64,000 nt of DNA from Sordaria brevicollis. Lineage: Eukaryota > Ascomycota > Sordariomycetes > Sordariales > Sordariaceae. The stretch is taken from contig JAUTDP010000010.1 of the NCBI GenBank assembly GCA_033439795.1, positions 310,001-374,000 on the forward strand. The letters are read 5' to 3'. A program made the position numbers and the translations under genes. Below the pieces are notes generated by a model. That model was not told the DNA's origin. It saw nothing but the letters and a program-made list of their open reading frames with translations, and did not search any database. Of the stretch, positions 13,601-26,110 are shown in pieces (the first letter of the stretch is position 1; each line of letters starts with the position of its first letter).

Positions 13601-15460
13601 TTTAAAAAGCGGTCTTTACCCTAAATAATTTAAATAACCGTAATTAATTAATTTCGATTCGTAAAATCCTTTATAAAACTTTTAGCGAATATTAAATTAC
13701 CCCTAACAATATTATTAAATAGTACGACCGTATAATAATCGATTTTTATAATAAAGAATTCTAATTTTAATTAATTAATTATTAATATAATTCGCTTAAT
13801 ACGGACTACCCTAATCGTAACGTTATTTACGAATTCCTATCCCGAAAATTTTATTAAAAGGGTATAATTAACGACGTACGTATATTTTATAAAGCTTACT
13901 TACTTTATATAAAGATTAAATTCCTTAAGTATAATTTTATTAACTTCTTTAAAACCTTACCCGTTGCGCTAATTCCCTAAATCCGTATTTCTATCGATTA
14001 TATTATTCTATTCCCCGGTAATTTCTACTTTAATTAAGAATTTAAATATATTTATATCGTCGTTAACCGGTTAATAAAAATACGGTACTTTATATTAATA
14101 ATTATATTATTAATAGAAAAATTAATCGAACGTTTTATCGACTATATTTATTACTTTTATAATTTTTTAAACTCTATCCTTTTGGATAGAGGTATTTAAT
14201 TCGTATTACGATTTTAATCCTCTTTATATTAGTATTTGGGTATTAAGCGTATTTTAACCTCCGCTTTCTACCCTTAAACGAACGCTTAAACCGAATATAT
14301 TAACGCGGAAATAAAATAATACCTCTAATTATATATTAATTAGGTATAAACCGATTAAACTAAATAACTTCCCTTCGTAAAATTCGCTAATAATAATATA
14401 ATATCTTTATTAATAAACCTATTACTTTTCTTCGTTAATTATAATTACTACCCTTATATAAGTACCAAACTTTATAACCCCCTACTATTAATACTATTAC
14501 CCGTATAATTAAAAGAATATTATAAAATTAATAAATTCGCCGACCGTTTCTATAAGATTTAGGACTTTATAATTTAATAAATTAAGCGTAATTAAGACCG
14601 GTACGAAGAGAACGCTAATAAAAAGCGGATCGATTTAATAAAATATAAGGAAGGGGATACTATCCTATTTAATACGTTTAACCTAATTAATAGTTATTTA
14701 TATATTAAATTCTCCCTCCGTTAAGAAAAATTATTTAAAATTTTAAAAGCGGATTTATATATTATTAAACTATAATTACCCAATAATATAAAATATTTAT
14801 TAATCTTCTATATTTTAATAATTTAATATTAAACCGGCTAAAATCTCCCCGGCTAAATCGTCGATTTTAACGTCCGTACTAACGAAGGTAGAATTATAAT
14901 TCGCACTAACGATTACGAAGAATATATTAAATAAAAATTTAATAAATTGCTAAATATTAAATAAAAAGGAGAAAACCGTTATTAATACTATTTAATTAAA
15001 TAGAAGGGCGATTATAACCTTATTTAAAAAAAAGTCGATAACATTATCGATTATAAAGTACGTTTTTAAAAATTTTACTATAATTACTTTAATAAATTAA
15101 TACCGCCCCGCGTTAAAGAGCTTTTCGACCGCTTTAAATAAAAGGGAAAATACCTAATAACGGACCCTATTATTCGTAACGAATAACCTAACGCTAATAC
15201 CGAACCCCGCGCTTTACGCCGCTATTCCGCCCGCTTAGTGTAACGATTCGCTATTTTTAAAACGGAATTATTATTAACCGAAAAGGAGGTAGAAGAAGGA
15301 TTTATAGAAGTAATAACGAAGATTATACGATTTTTAATAAATAAATAATTTAAAATACGGCTAATATTACGGTTAAAAATATTTAATAAATTAATAAAGG
15401 ATTTTAGGTTATAATTATATGTATATATAGATTTTTTTTTTTCAATTTTACGAATTTCTT
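10700..15460 (+). pseudogene. Element C pol relic with chromodomain-like end
   Basis: Reading through RIP stops, a Ty3/Gypsy reverse transcriptase is visible around 12,240-12,640: a KKPG..R.YINYRGIN-like start, RYPLPFI, then an FNNIFIY segment in place of the usual YLDDILIY. The integrase zinc region lies around 13,785-13,940, where the CxxC pair reads YxxY (RIP Cys to Tyr). It is followed by an IDYI...DRG-type catalytic core to about 14,250. Around 14,880-15,080 a segment resembling a chromodomain (YLIKxKG...) follows, which suggests a chromovirus. No functional product is possible. Confidence 0.78.
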
Positions 15461-15462
15461 TT

Positions 15463-15474
15463 AAAGGGGGATAA
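15463..15474 (+). other. Polypurine tract of element C
   Basis: AAAGGGGGATAA immediately upstream of the 3' LTR. The reverse complement of the same tract adjoins the left LTR of element D. It sets the plus orientation of C. Confidence 0.85.
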
Positions 15475-15760
15475 TATTATAGGATTATACCTATACTATA
15501 CTTAATATACGTACTAACTACTTATATAAATACCTAAATCCCTAACGATTATTCCTAATTATAATACGTATATTATAATTCGATATAATCTAAATTTAAT
15601 TACTTATAATTACGTATAATATTACGTAGGTGCGTACGGACTAGGGTATGGGCTCGCGCCTATATATCTAGTCCTCCGTATATACTTCTCCCTTCCCTTC
15701 CTTCGTATAATAATATATATTTTATTATATACCTAACGGTGCTAACGCTATCCCTTGATA
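15475..15760 (+). repeat. Element C 3' LTR
   Basis: A 286-bp LTR aligning without gaps to 8077-8362. Its first half is strongly RIP-mutated (starts TATTATAGG) while its second half keeps GTGCGTACGG. It ends TTGATA directly before the GGAGG duplication. Confidence 0.93.
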
Positions 15761-15765
15761 GGAGG

Positions 15766-18258
15766 GAATTTAATATTCTTAAAGTAGTTAATTTTCCGCT
15801 TTATTATTAGCTAATTTATCGTCTTCTTTATTTTTACGGTTATAATAATTAATAAATTCGTTAATACGGTTAGGGTTTTTATTATAACGGTTAAAATAAT
15901 TATAAAAATAATATTTAATTTCCTTATATATAAAATACTTATTTTCTTCGAATAATTTATAAACTTCTTTACGAATTATATTAAGGGTACGACGGGAATT
16001 ACTTCGATTACTATTACTAATATTAATATTATTATTAATAATATTATTAAAATTCTTATTAAAATTATTAGAACCTTTAATTTTATTAAACGAATTCGTA
16101 GAAGAAAGAAGTATTTTTATCCTTATCCCTATTATCTTTTTTGGCTTTATTATTATAGAAAATACATTAATTAATTTCGATTATTTTTTTAATTATTAAA
16201 GCATATTAATTAAAGGTAATATCCTTTTATTTATATCCTTAAAAGAGGGTATTCTAAATAGTACTTGGGAATTTTTAATTAAATTCCTATTTTTATAAAT
16301 TAGGAGGGCGATTGTATTTTCTTACTAAACGTACGAATTTATTATGGAATTTTTAGAAATCCCTGCTTATTTCGAATTTTAAATCGTTAAATTCGTAAAT
16401 AATTTTTTCCTTTTAATTATAATCGTAGTATTCGACGCGTAAATAGGCGAATAATTTATTAAAAATCTTAATATTATAAAGATTATCGGCGAAATAGGGT
16501 TTAAAATTTTAAATAATTTTATTAGTAGTATAATTTTTAATATATATTTTTTTAATTTTATTATCGGAAAAGTAGTCGGTATTTAATTTAAATTTATTAA
16601 AAATATAACGGTACTAAACGTTAAAGGTAATAATATTTTTATCTTTTTCGTTATAAAAATAGGGCGGATCCTTTTTTTTAATTAATAGGCGTTTCTAGTT
16701 AGCGGTAGAAAAGTCGGTAATAAGTATTTCTTTATAATATTTTTTATTATTATTATTTTTATTATAGTTAGTGCGGTTATAATATTTGAAATTCTCGGGG
16801 GTTAAAAAAGCGATTTTCTTTTTACGAAAATTAATATTTTCTTTACGGAAATTAATATTTTTTTTAATTAAAATAATAATTATAATATATAAATTAATAA
16901 CATTACCGTCTTAAATAATTTCTATTCTTCTTAATTTTTCGGTTTAGATTTTTATAATTATTAAATTATTTTTAATTTTAGCGAATTCTTTTTCCTTTTT
17001 AATTAAATTATAACGGGTTTCGTTTTATTTAGCGAAGAAGCGGGGGTAAAACGGGTAATCCTTAATCGAAAAGTTATTTTTTTATTCGTAAAGGGTATTT
17101 TACTTATTAGTACGGCTATTATTAAACGGGGTATTATTTTAAGCCTTTTCGTCGTCGGATAGGTTATCGTTCTAACCGTTATTAAACGGGGTATTATTTT
17201 AAACTCCTTTATTAAAATAATCGGTAATTTAACGTAGTGCGGTAAATTAAGTTTAAAATTTACGGTTTTTTTCGTATAATACGGCGTTTTTATAACGTAA
17301 AGTTTCGTAATCGTCCGGTTCGAAATCGGGATTTTTATTTCCGTAGGCTTTTAATAATTAGCGCATTAGGAATATATTTTTATTTTATTCTTTACGTAAA
17401 TCTTTACAGAAATATTCATTATTTATTTCGGCGTCCTTTTAATATTTTAATAAATTAATAGCGTATTTATATATTTATTTTAAATTAGTATTTAAATTAA
17501 TAATAATAATTTAGTATTTTTATTATTAGGAAAGAATAATTTTAATTAAAATAGCCCGCAATTTAATTTCTTCGAAAATAGTACGTACGCTTTTAGGATC
17601 TTCGATAATAAATTTAAAAATATCGAAATATATTAATAAAATATTATCGTTATTTTATTTTTAATAATTTTAGCCCGTAGCTATTAAAACTTTAAAAATA
17701 AAGGCTAAATAACCTTTATTATATTAAGCTTAATATTTTACAATTATATTAATTTTTATATATAAGAAACCGAATAAATCTTTTATATTAAATATATAAC
17801 GAACGTTAACGAATTTACTAATAACTTCCTAATTGAAAAACGTAATAACTTCGTTTATATTTTCCGGAATATTATAATCCTTTAAATTAAATTTATTAAT
17901 ATTACGTAATTAAATATTCTATTTTTCTTTAAGGGTACCGATCGTAATATCGCTAAATGAATAACGCTTAAAAATATCATTTTATTAAATAATTATATTA
18001 AAAATAATAAGTATATCCGTAATATCGAATTTAATTTATTCGACCGCGAATTTATTAAATATATTCTTCTTCTAAATTTCGTTTATTTAAACGCTTTCGG
18101 TAATAAATAATTTAATAGTTTTAACCGCGGTAATTTTTTCGTCGGGGGTATATACTATTATAATTAATTACGAGGGTATATATTATAATTACTTTAATCG
18201 GTAAATAAATTTGGAATATTTAAATACTTCCTTAATATATTAAGAATAATCTTATAAT
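15766..18258 (-). pseudogene. Element A gag relic (right of the C insertion)
   Basis: This is the 5' internal part of element A, minus strand, homologous to 26,111-28,638 of element B. Position between the 5' LTR (18259-18511) and pol identifies it as the gag region. The frames are full of RIP stops. Confidence 0.65.
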
Positions 18259-18511
18259 TATTACGAACGACGTAATTACGAGAGGTAAATTTAATACATT
18301 GAATTTAAATCTATTATAGAATTATAAAATAAAGAAGAAAAAAAGAAACGAATAAAGGGTACGCCCTGCGTTAAGGTTTTATATTTGGGCGTGGGCGACC
18401 TACGAAGGCGGTACGCAATTACGTGCGCTAGTGCGGTCAACCTTTGTTAGGTGACCGCCCGAGCGGCAACTAGTCCGCCGGACAGGGACCCTGTCCGCTA
18501 GCGCTGTAATA
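18259..18511 (-). repeat. Element A 5' LTR (right)
   Basis: A 253-bp partner of 3583-3835. Parts are well preserved (GTGCGGTCAACC near 18,439), other parts RIP-mutated. It is followed directly by the GTTAA duplication. Confidence 0.93.
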
Positions 18512-18516
18512 GTTAA

Positions 18517-20261
18517 GTTTTTCATCTTTTTATATTCCTTTTATATTAGCCTTAAATAAAAGTACCCCGGGAGATTCTATATAGAAATCTTTATTTCCCT
18601 CGTAATCTCTATTATTATTATAATTGGAATTACTTCTATTTGGGACTATAAGAGGGTATTACGCGTCGCTACCAACGTATTATATATCCTATATATCGGA
18701 TACCTTTTTTATAATATAATTATATTATTCTAAGTTTACCTTTTTTTTAAATATTATTTAACGGGATATTAATATAATTTAAATAAAATATAAATAAAAC
18801 GTTATTTATACTTTTTCTTATTTAGAATAAATTTATTAGTAATAGGATCCGTAAATTACGTTTTATCCTTCTTATACTAGTAATAATACGGCCTCTATTA
18901 AGCCTAAATATAGGAAATATTATAATAGGAAGTATAATAGCGGAAATATAGCTATTCGTTATAAATACGCCCCCTATTTAATAATTAGTAAATTAATAAT
19001 AAAAAAAGACTAGGGAAATTAACGCTATATAAATTTTAACGAGAGGTAAATTAATCCCGAAAGTATAAATTATTTTATAATTTATTTCTACCGTTTAAGT
19101 ATATATTAAAATTCTAATTCGGGCTTCTATTAATATTTTAAAAATATTAAGGTTGAAGCCGGATATTTAAATGATATCCTTTTTATATTTAGCCTAATTA
19201 AAGATTTTATTCTATAATTTCTTATCGTCGGTAATATAGGCTAAATTTTATATATATTAATTAAATATAATTAAAATTTTAATAAACGCGAAGTAAAGAC
19301 TTATTAGGTAATTTATTAAAAATTTTTTCTTATTTATTATAATTCGTAGTATAAAAAAAACCTTCGGTATTTTACTAAATTATAGAATAGGTATTTATAT
19401 TATAATTAATAAATACCCGCTTAAAATAAATTTTATATCCGATAAATATATAGCGAAAATACTCCTTCTATAATTAATAACTAAGGTTAAAATAATATAA
19501 ATAGAGACCGAAAGCTATTATAAAATTAATAAAAATTATATACCGGGGGGATTCAAAAATTAAAAATATTTATATATATTTCCAAATTATTATTAATTTA
19601 TATTTAAAATAATTAACCTCTAGCGAAAATTTTCTTTAATATTACGTTTATAAATATAAAGCCATTTCTACGGAATATTATAATCCTTTTTAAAAAGTTT
19701 AAAGAGTTCGAAAAACGCTTTATAATAAAAGAAGAAATAACGTTTATTAATATAAATTCGGGCGAAGATATATACTATAAAAATTTTAATAAGAGTTACT
19801 TTATAGGTTATTTTGGATATATTAATATATACTTACGTTTATTACCCTATTTTTATAAATAAATATAATTTCCGAAAATAATTTACGGATACGCTTAAAA
19901 GATATATTTACTTCGAAATACTCTATTTACCGGAATTTATCTATTTTCTTAAAAAAGAAGTAAATAATAATTATAATATTACCGTCCTAATAAAAATATT
20001 ATATATATTAGTAAATATTATAAATATTAATATATAAATTTAATATTAAAAAAATCTTATTAAAATCTTAATAAAATTATAGAAAGGGTTTAGAAAGGGT
20101 TAGAAAAGGGTTTTAAAAGGGTTTAGAAAAGGTTAGAAAAGGGTTTAGAAAAGGTTAGGAATTTATACAATCTTTCCTATTTTATTCCCCTCTTTAATAT
20201 ATTTTAAACGCCGCTTTATTAAAACCAATTAGATAATTAATAAATTTAATCCGTTTAAAAT
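18517..20261. repeat. RIP-degraded spacer between elements A and D
   Basis: 1.7 kb of AT-rich, RIP-marked DNA, the pre-insertion context of both composites. It contains a short tandem array (20081-20160). No protein family, LTR pair or inverted repeat was recognised. Confidence 0.5.
20081..20160. repeat. Tandem array of about 11-bp units
   Basis: Seven or so imperfect copies of a unit like AGAAAAGGGTT / AAAGGGTTTAG in about 80 bp. It lies 107 bp left of element D. A distantly similar array lies at 37,176-37,233. Confidence 0.75.
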
Positions 20262-20266
20262 AATAA

Positions 20267-20552
20267 TATTAAGGGATAGCGTTAGCACCGTTAGGTATAT
20301 AATGAGATATGTATTATTATACGAAAGAAGGGAAGGGAGAAGTGTATACGGAGGATTGGATATATAGGCGCGAGCCTATACCCTAATCCGTACGTACCTA
20401 CGTGATATTATACGTAATTATAGGTAATTAAATCTAAACTATATTAAATTATAGCGTACGTATTATAATCGGGAATAATCGTTAGGGATTTAAATACTTA
20501 TATAGGTAATTAGTACGTATACCGGGTATAATATAGGTATAATTTTATAATA
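20267..20552 (-). repeat. Element D 3' LTR (left)
   Basis: A 286-bp LTR, reverse complement of the family 2 LTRs of element C. It is bounded by AATAA on the left and the polypurine tract on the right. Confidence 0.93.
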
Positions 20553-20566
20553 CTATCCCCCTTTAA
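20553..20566 (-). other. Polypurine tract of element D
   Basis: On the minus strand it reads TTAAAGGGGGATAG directly before the 3' LTR, matching element C. Confidence 0.85.
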
Positions 20567-21631
20567 AAAAAACTCGTAAAATTAAAAAAAAAATTTATAT
20601 ATATATATAATTATAATTTAAAATCCTTTATTAATTTATTAAATATTTTTAACTATAATATTAGCCGTATTTTAGACTATTTATTTATTAAAAACCGTAT
20701 AATTTTTATTATTATTTTTATAAATCCCTCCTCTACCTCCTTTTCGGTTAATAATAATTCCGTTTTAAAAATAGCGAATCGTTATACTAAGCGGGCGGAG
20801 TAGCGGCGTAAAACGCGGGGTTCGATATTAACGTCGGGTTATTCGTTACGAATAATAAGGTCCGTTATCGGGTATTCTCCCTTTTATTCAAAGCGGTCGA
20901 GAAGCTCCTTAACGTAGGGCGGTATTAATTTATCGGGGTAATCGCAATAAAATTCTTAAAAACGTACTTTATAATCGATAACGTTATTGACCTTTTCTTA
21001 AGTAAGGTTATAATCGCCCTTCTATTTAATTAAATAGTATTAATAACGATTCTTTCCTTTCTATTTAATATTTAATAATTTATCGAATTTTTATTTAATA
21101 TATTCTTCGTAATCGTTAATACGAATTATAATTCTACCTTCGTTAATACGGACGTCGGAATCGACGATTTAATTAGGGAAACCTTGGCCGGTTTAACGTT
21201 AAATTATCAAAATGTAGAAAATTAGCGAATATTTTATATTATTAAATAATTATAATTTAATAATATATAAATCCGCTTTTAAAACTTTAAATAATTTTTC
21301 TTAATAAAGGGAGAATTTAACGTATAAATAACTATTAATTAGGTTAAATATATCGAATAAGACGGTATCCCTTTCTTTATATTTTATTAAATCGATCCGC
21401 TTTTTATTAGCGTTCTTTTTATACCGGTTTTAATTATATTTAATTTATTAAATTATAAAGTCCTAAATTTTATAGAAGTAATCGGCGAATTCGTTAACTT
21501 TATAATACTCCTCTAATTATATAAATAATAATATTAGCGGTAAAGGGTTATAAAATTCGGTATTTATACGGAAGTAATAACCGTAATTAGCGAAAAAAAG
21601 TAATAGGCCTATTAACGAAAATATTGCGTTA
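20567..21631 (-). pseudogene. Element D pol relic, 3' part (integrase C-terminal region and chromodomain-like end)
   Basis: Reverse-strand homologue of about 14,395-15,460 in element C. It is the distal part of pol, cut off by the insertion of element B. Broken by RIP stops. Confidence 0.7.
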
Positions 21632-21636
21632 TTACC

Positions 21637-21879
21637 TATTACGAGCGACGTGGTCACGAGAGACAAGCTTAATACGTTAATTCCAAATCTATAAAAGAAT
21701 TACAAAATGAAGAAGAAAAAAAGAAACGGGCAAAGGGCGCGCTCCGCGCCAGGGTTTTATACCTAAGCGGGAGCGATACGCTATTACGTACGCTAATACG
21801 GTTAACCTTTATTAAATAACCGCCCAAATAATAATTGGATTAAATACTATTAAGTACCCTATCCGCTAGCGCCGTAATA
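21637..21879 (-). repeat. Element B 3' LTR (left)
   Basis: A 243-bp LTR, ten bases shorter than the element A LTRs and so a distinguishable sub-lineage. It keeps GACGTGGTCACGAGAG and a GCGCGCTCCGCGCC-type core near 21,738. Confidence 0.93.
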
Positions 21880-21892
21880 TTACCCCCCCTTC
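21880..21892 (-). other. Polypurine tract of element B
   Basis: A C-run on the plus strand (G-run on the minus strand) directly inside the left LTR, equivalent to 3836-3848. Confidence 0.85.
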
Positions 21893-24800
21893 TAAAAAAA
21901 ATTCGCCCCGAATTTTCGATTATTTATTATTATATATAAAATAGGTCCTTTATTATTTTTTAACGCCTATTATCCTCCTTAACTTCTTTATACTTTTCTT
22001 TAAAGGGATATTATTATCCGGATAATCTTTATTAAATTCCTTTACTTCTACCTTCTATAATTACTCTTCTAAACGTAATAATAAACTAAAGCGTTTTAAA
22101 TATACTTCGTAATAAACCCGTAGTAATTTAAGCGAATTTTTAAAATTACCCGCGTTATAGAATTTCGGGTTTAAATCGCAACCTTTCTAATTTACCCGGT
22201 ATTAGAATTTATTAAAATATATTCGAAAAATTAAAATTTCCTCTACCTCTTATTTAATATTTTCGCCGACGTATTCTCCTATTAATTCTTTTAATTTTTA
22301 ATTAGGTAATAAATTATTAGGGTATTTTTATAATTAATCTATATAAAAAACGTCCGTCCTTTTCTATCCTTTAGGGATTTCTAATTTAAATAAATATTTA
22401 TATTTTTCCTTAATTATAAAATACTAATTGGTTAAAGGAAAATCGAACTTATAATTTAATCGGTCTATTAATTCGCTCCGTTTAATAATAAAAATTTTAT
22501 TTTTTAATTCGAAGTTTAGAATGCGTTAGTATTTATCGGCCTATTTAATTATTCGTTCTTAGGTTTTAATAATATATTCCTTCGCCTTCTCTACGAAGTT
22601 TCGGATTTATTTTACTATTTCCTATATATTTTTACGGTTAAACTTTTCTTTAATTATTAATTATACCCTATTAAGGTTAATCCGTACCTTTTAATTTAAA
22701 GTACTGGGTATAAGGAATCCCTTTAATATTTCGTATAATTATATCCTACCTAGATTATTATATAGTATACCTATTTAAATAATATTTATAATTAAAATTA
22801 CTTCTAACTAATTATTTTAAAAGTAATTAATAAAAGGACGTAAGCGTTAATTAAAGTATTCGTTTATAATTTCTATTTATCCCGCCGTTTAATTATAGCC
22901 TAATAAAGTTAATTTCTATTTAATATTTAAAATCTTCGCTAATTCGTTCGTAAAATTTAAAATAAATTAAAGGCTTCTATCCGAAATAATTTCGTTTAGT
23001 AAGTTATAAACCTAATATAGATTTTTATAATATATATAAACCGTATTCTTAATTATTATTATTATAAAGTAGGGGATAGTTTATAATATTTTATTTAACC
23101 GGTCTATTATTATAAATATATTATCGAATCCCTATTTATTTTTAAATATTAATTTAAAATTTACAATTAAGTTCTATTAAATATATTAAGCCGTTAAAAT
23201 AGGCTCTAATTTACTAGGTATTTTATTACGGAGAACTTTCGAAGTATAATATATTACGTAATTAGCGATAAAGCGGTCGATATTACTAATTATCCCTAAT
23301 TATTAATATTATATAAAAATTAAGCGTTTTATTTTATTCCGGCCCGGGTAAGCGGTAATAATCTTTATATATAGTTCGTAAATAATTTAAACCTTTAAAT
23401 TACTTAATAATATAATAAATTTATCGAAATAAGTAAGAATCTTATTAACGATAAATCGATATCCGTTTTCCCCCCTCCTAATTATATTTTAATAAATTTC
23501 CAAATCCGGGTACGTTTTATTTTTAAATATAAAATAATTTATTAAGAAATACCCCTTTAAGCGCTTTTTTCGATTCCCTTCTATAACCTCCGGGTTAATT
23601 TCTATAATCGTTCCTAAAGATATAATTAATATAGGAATAATATTAATATTATTAATTACGTTATTAGGTTATATTATATTACCGTCTTTAAAATTCTTAA
23701 AAATTTATAAAGTTCGTTAAACTTCTTATTTAACCTTCTAACTCTTTAAATCCTCCGCCTTTTTTAATAAAATATCGGCCGCTCTATTATCCTTTTTTAA
23801 CCGATACGAAATAACGAAATAATATTAGGATAAGAATTCTATTTATCCCGTTTACTGTAAATTTAAAAGCCGTTTAATACTAAATTATTTTAACGCCTTA
23901 TTATCTATAAAGATTAAAAAGGGTTTTTATAATTTAATAAATTCTACCCTTTAATATTATAAAACCTTAACGATAATTATTAATTCCTTATTATAAATAA
24001 AGTAATTATATTCGGCGCTATATATAATTTTAAAATAGAAAGCGACGGGACGCTACTTATCGTTAATTAATTAAAATAATACCCCTACTACTATACCGTT
24101 AAAAGTATCCGTTTTTATTCGTATTAGTCGTTCGTATTTAAAATAGATTAAAACGGGTATAAATAATAATCTTCCTTTAAATTCGTCGAAAGCGGTTTAA
24201 TAGTCCTTATTTTAACCGAATATTTCCCTTTTCCTTATTAAAGCTATTAATAATTTAGTAATCCGGTTATAATCCTTTATAAATTATCGGTAGAAGTTAT
24301 AGAATCCTAAGAAAGATTATACTCCTTATATATTTATTAGGATTTATTAATCTTTTACAATTACGATTTTCTATAAATCGATAAATACTCTATTTATTCC
24401 AATAATAAAACCTAAAAATTTAATTTTTTTAATATAAAACTCGTATTTATCTAAATCTATTTATAATTTAGCCGCTTCTAATTTTGCTAATACCTTTTTA
24501 ACGTAAATTTTATATTTTTCTAAATTATTCGAGAAAATTAAAATATCGTCGATATATACGCTATAAAAATCGTCGAAATAGCCTATTAGCATTTTATTAA
24601 TATAATATTAAAAAATTAATAAACCGTTAATTAACCCGAAGGGTAAAATTTTATATTTATAAACGCTATATTTCGTTTAGAATATTATAAATTCTTTATT
24701 ATTAAAATATATATATATTCGGTAGAAGGCTTATCGGATATCGATTTTCGAGAAGATTTTAACTTAAATAATATAAATAATAATTTCGTCAATAAAAAGT

Positions 24801-26110
24801 AATAAGTATTTATCCTTCCAAATAATAGCGTTAAATTTTTAATAATCGATATAAAATCTTAATCCTCCGTTAGCCTTAAAGGCGAAAAAAATAAATATAA
24901 CCTATAATACAAAATTACTTTCGATAAAACCCTTAACTAAAACTTTATTTACGTATTTTTAATAAATTTCCAATTTATTAACTAATATCTTATATAATAA
25001 ATTATAACCGAAGTTTTTAGGTTTCGCGCTATCCGTTAATTCGATTTTATAATCGCTAGCCCGATAATTTAATAAAATATTCGATTCCTTTTTATTAAAT
25101 ATATTAAAAAATTAATATACGTATTTAAAAACTTCCTTTTTAACTTTTTTTCGAAATTCTTCTTTATCCTCTATTAAAATTTATTTTTTCCAATCGTTAA
25201 TAAACCGGTTAAATTTATAAAGATTAATTATTTTTATATATTCCCGTTTAACGAATATAAAAAAAATATTAGTACTAACGATTATAAAGTTATTATAGTA
25301 TTTATATTATCCTACGCCGTCGTATTTTAATTAGTATCGGCCTCGCAAATCTTTACCCTAATAAGGATCGTTCTTTCGTTCGGCTTTAAATATTTTAATA
25401 TATTCCCGTCGCGTAGGCATTATATCCTCCTCTTCCCGTAATGCGTATTAATTTAATAATTACCGCTCTATTTTTATTTAATCTTTATTTTCCCCGCGTT
25501 AGGTAGGGCGTTCCTTTAATTCTTTAAATAGTTTAATCGGCCGGCCGGGTTTCATAAACAATAAAAGTTTAATATTTTTAATAATCGTTTCGAATTCGTA
25601 AATATACTTATTAAAGGCGGATAATACTATAATAATTTTATCGAAGATAAATTTAGCGTTGGCGATATTAATTAAAATTTTATATTTCTTTAACTAATAC
25701 TTTCCTAAAATAACGTTATAATTAAAATTAATAATAATTATTACTTCTTTATCGAACTCTTACCCTTAAATTTCGATAATGCCCTTTAAATATTAATCGA
25801 TCGTTTTACTATATTATCCGGTATACCCACCTACGGTATAGGGTTAGAAACCGTATAATTCTTCTATTCCTTATTTTATTATATTATTTACGAAATCCTT
25901 ATTTATAAAAATATTACTATTTATTCCCGAATTAATAAATATATTATTTATAAATAAAATTCTTCTATTATTATTTACTATAATATAGGACGTAATTAAA
26001 ATTGGCCTATTTAAATAGTTTTTTAAAAATCCTTTATTTATTTTTATTTTCTCCGGTAATACTTCTTTTAAATTCTTTTTAAAATAAACATTTATTAATT
26101 TAATCCTCAA
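21893..26110 (-). pseudogene. Element B pol relic (protease, RT, RNase H, integrase)
   Basis: Reverse-strand Ty3/Gypsy pol. A 79-codon open stretch (25871-26110) contains an INSG-like site in a retropepsin context (aspartic protease; expected DSG). RT lies at about 24,560-25,000 with NGGLRFYIDY, KDKYLLLFIDE and LPFGLING, close to the Ty3/Gypsy RT consensus. The integrase zinc region at about 23,235-23,370 reads YVIY in place of CxxC. Stops throughout indicate RIP inactivation. Confidence 0.83.

Larger units (their letters stand above)
8077..15760 (+). mobile_element. Element C: Ty3/Gypsy retrotransposon (family 2), nested in A
   Basis: A full-length 7,684-bp LTR element on the plus strand, inserted into element A. 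LTRs of 286 bp each lie at 8077-8362 and 15475-15760. The target duplication GGAGG is at 8072-8076 and 15761-15765. A polypurine tract (AAAGGGGGA) precedes the 3' LTR. Removing C plus one duplication restores a sequence matching the uninterrupted sister element B near 26,100-26,125. The coding region shows Ty3/Gypsy order gag, RT, integrase, with a chromodomain-like end. All frames are destroyed by RIP. Confidence 0.94.
3583..18511 (-). mobile_element. Element A: Ty3/Gypsy retrotransposon (family 1), split by element C
   Basis: This is a full-length LTR retrotransposon on the minus strand. LTRs of identical length (253 bp) lie at 3583-3835 and 18259-18511. The 5-bp target duplication GTTAA sits at 3578-3582 and 18512-18516. 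A polypurine tract lies just inside the left LTR, which is therefore the 3' LTR. Element C and its 5-bp duplication interrupt A between gag and pol; without them A is 7,240 bp, against 7,245 bp for its sister, element B. Degraded pol reads as Ty3/Gypsy. All coding frames are destroyed by RIP, so the element is dead. Confidence 0.93.
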
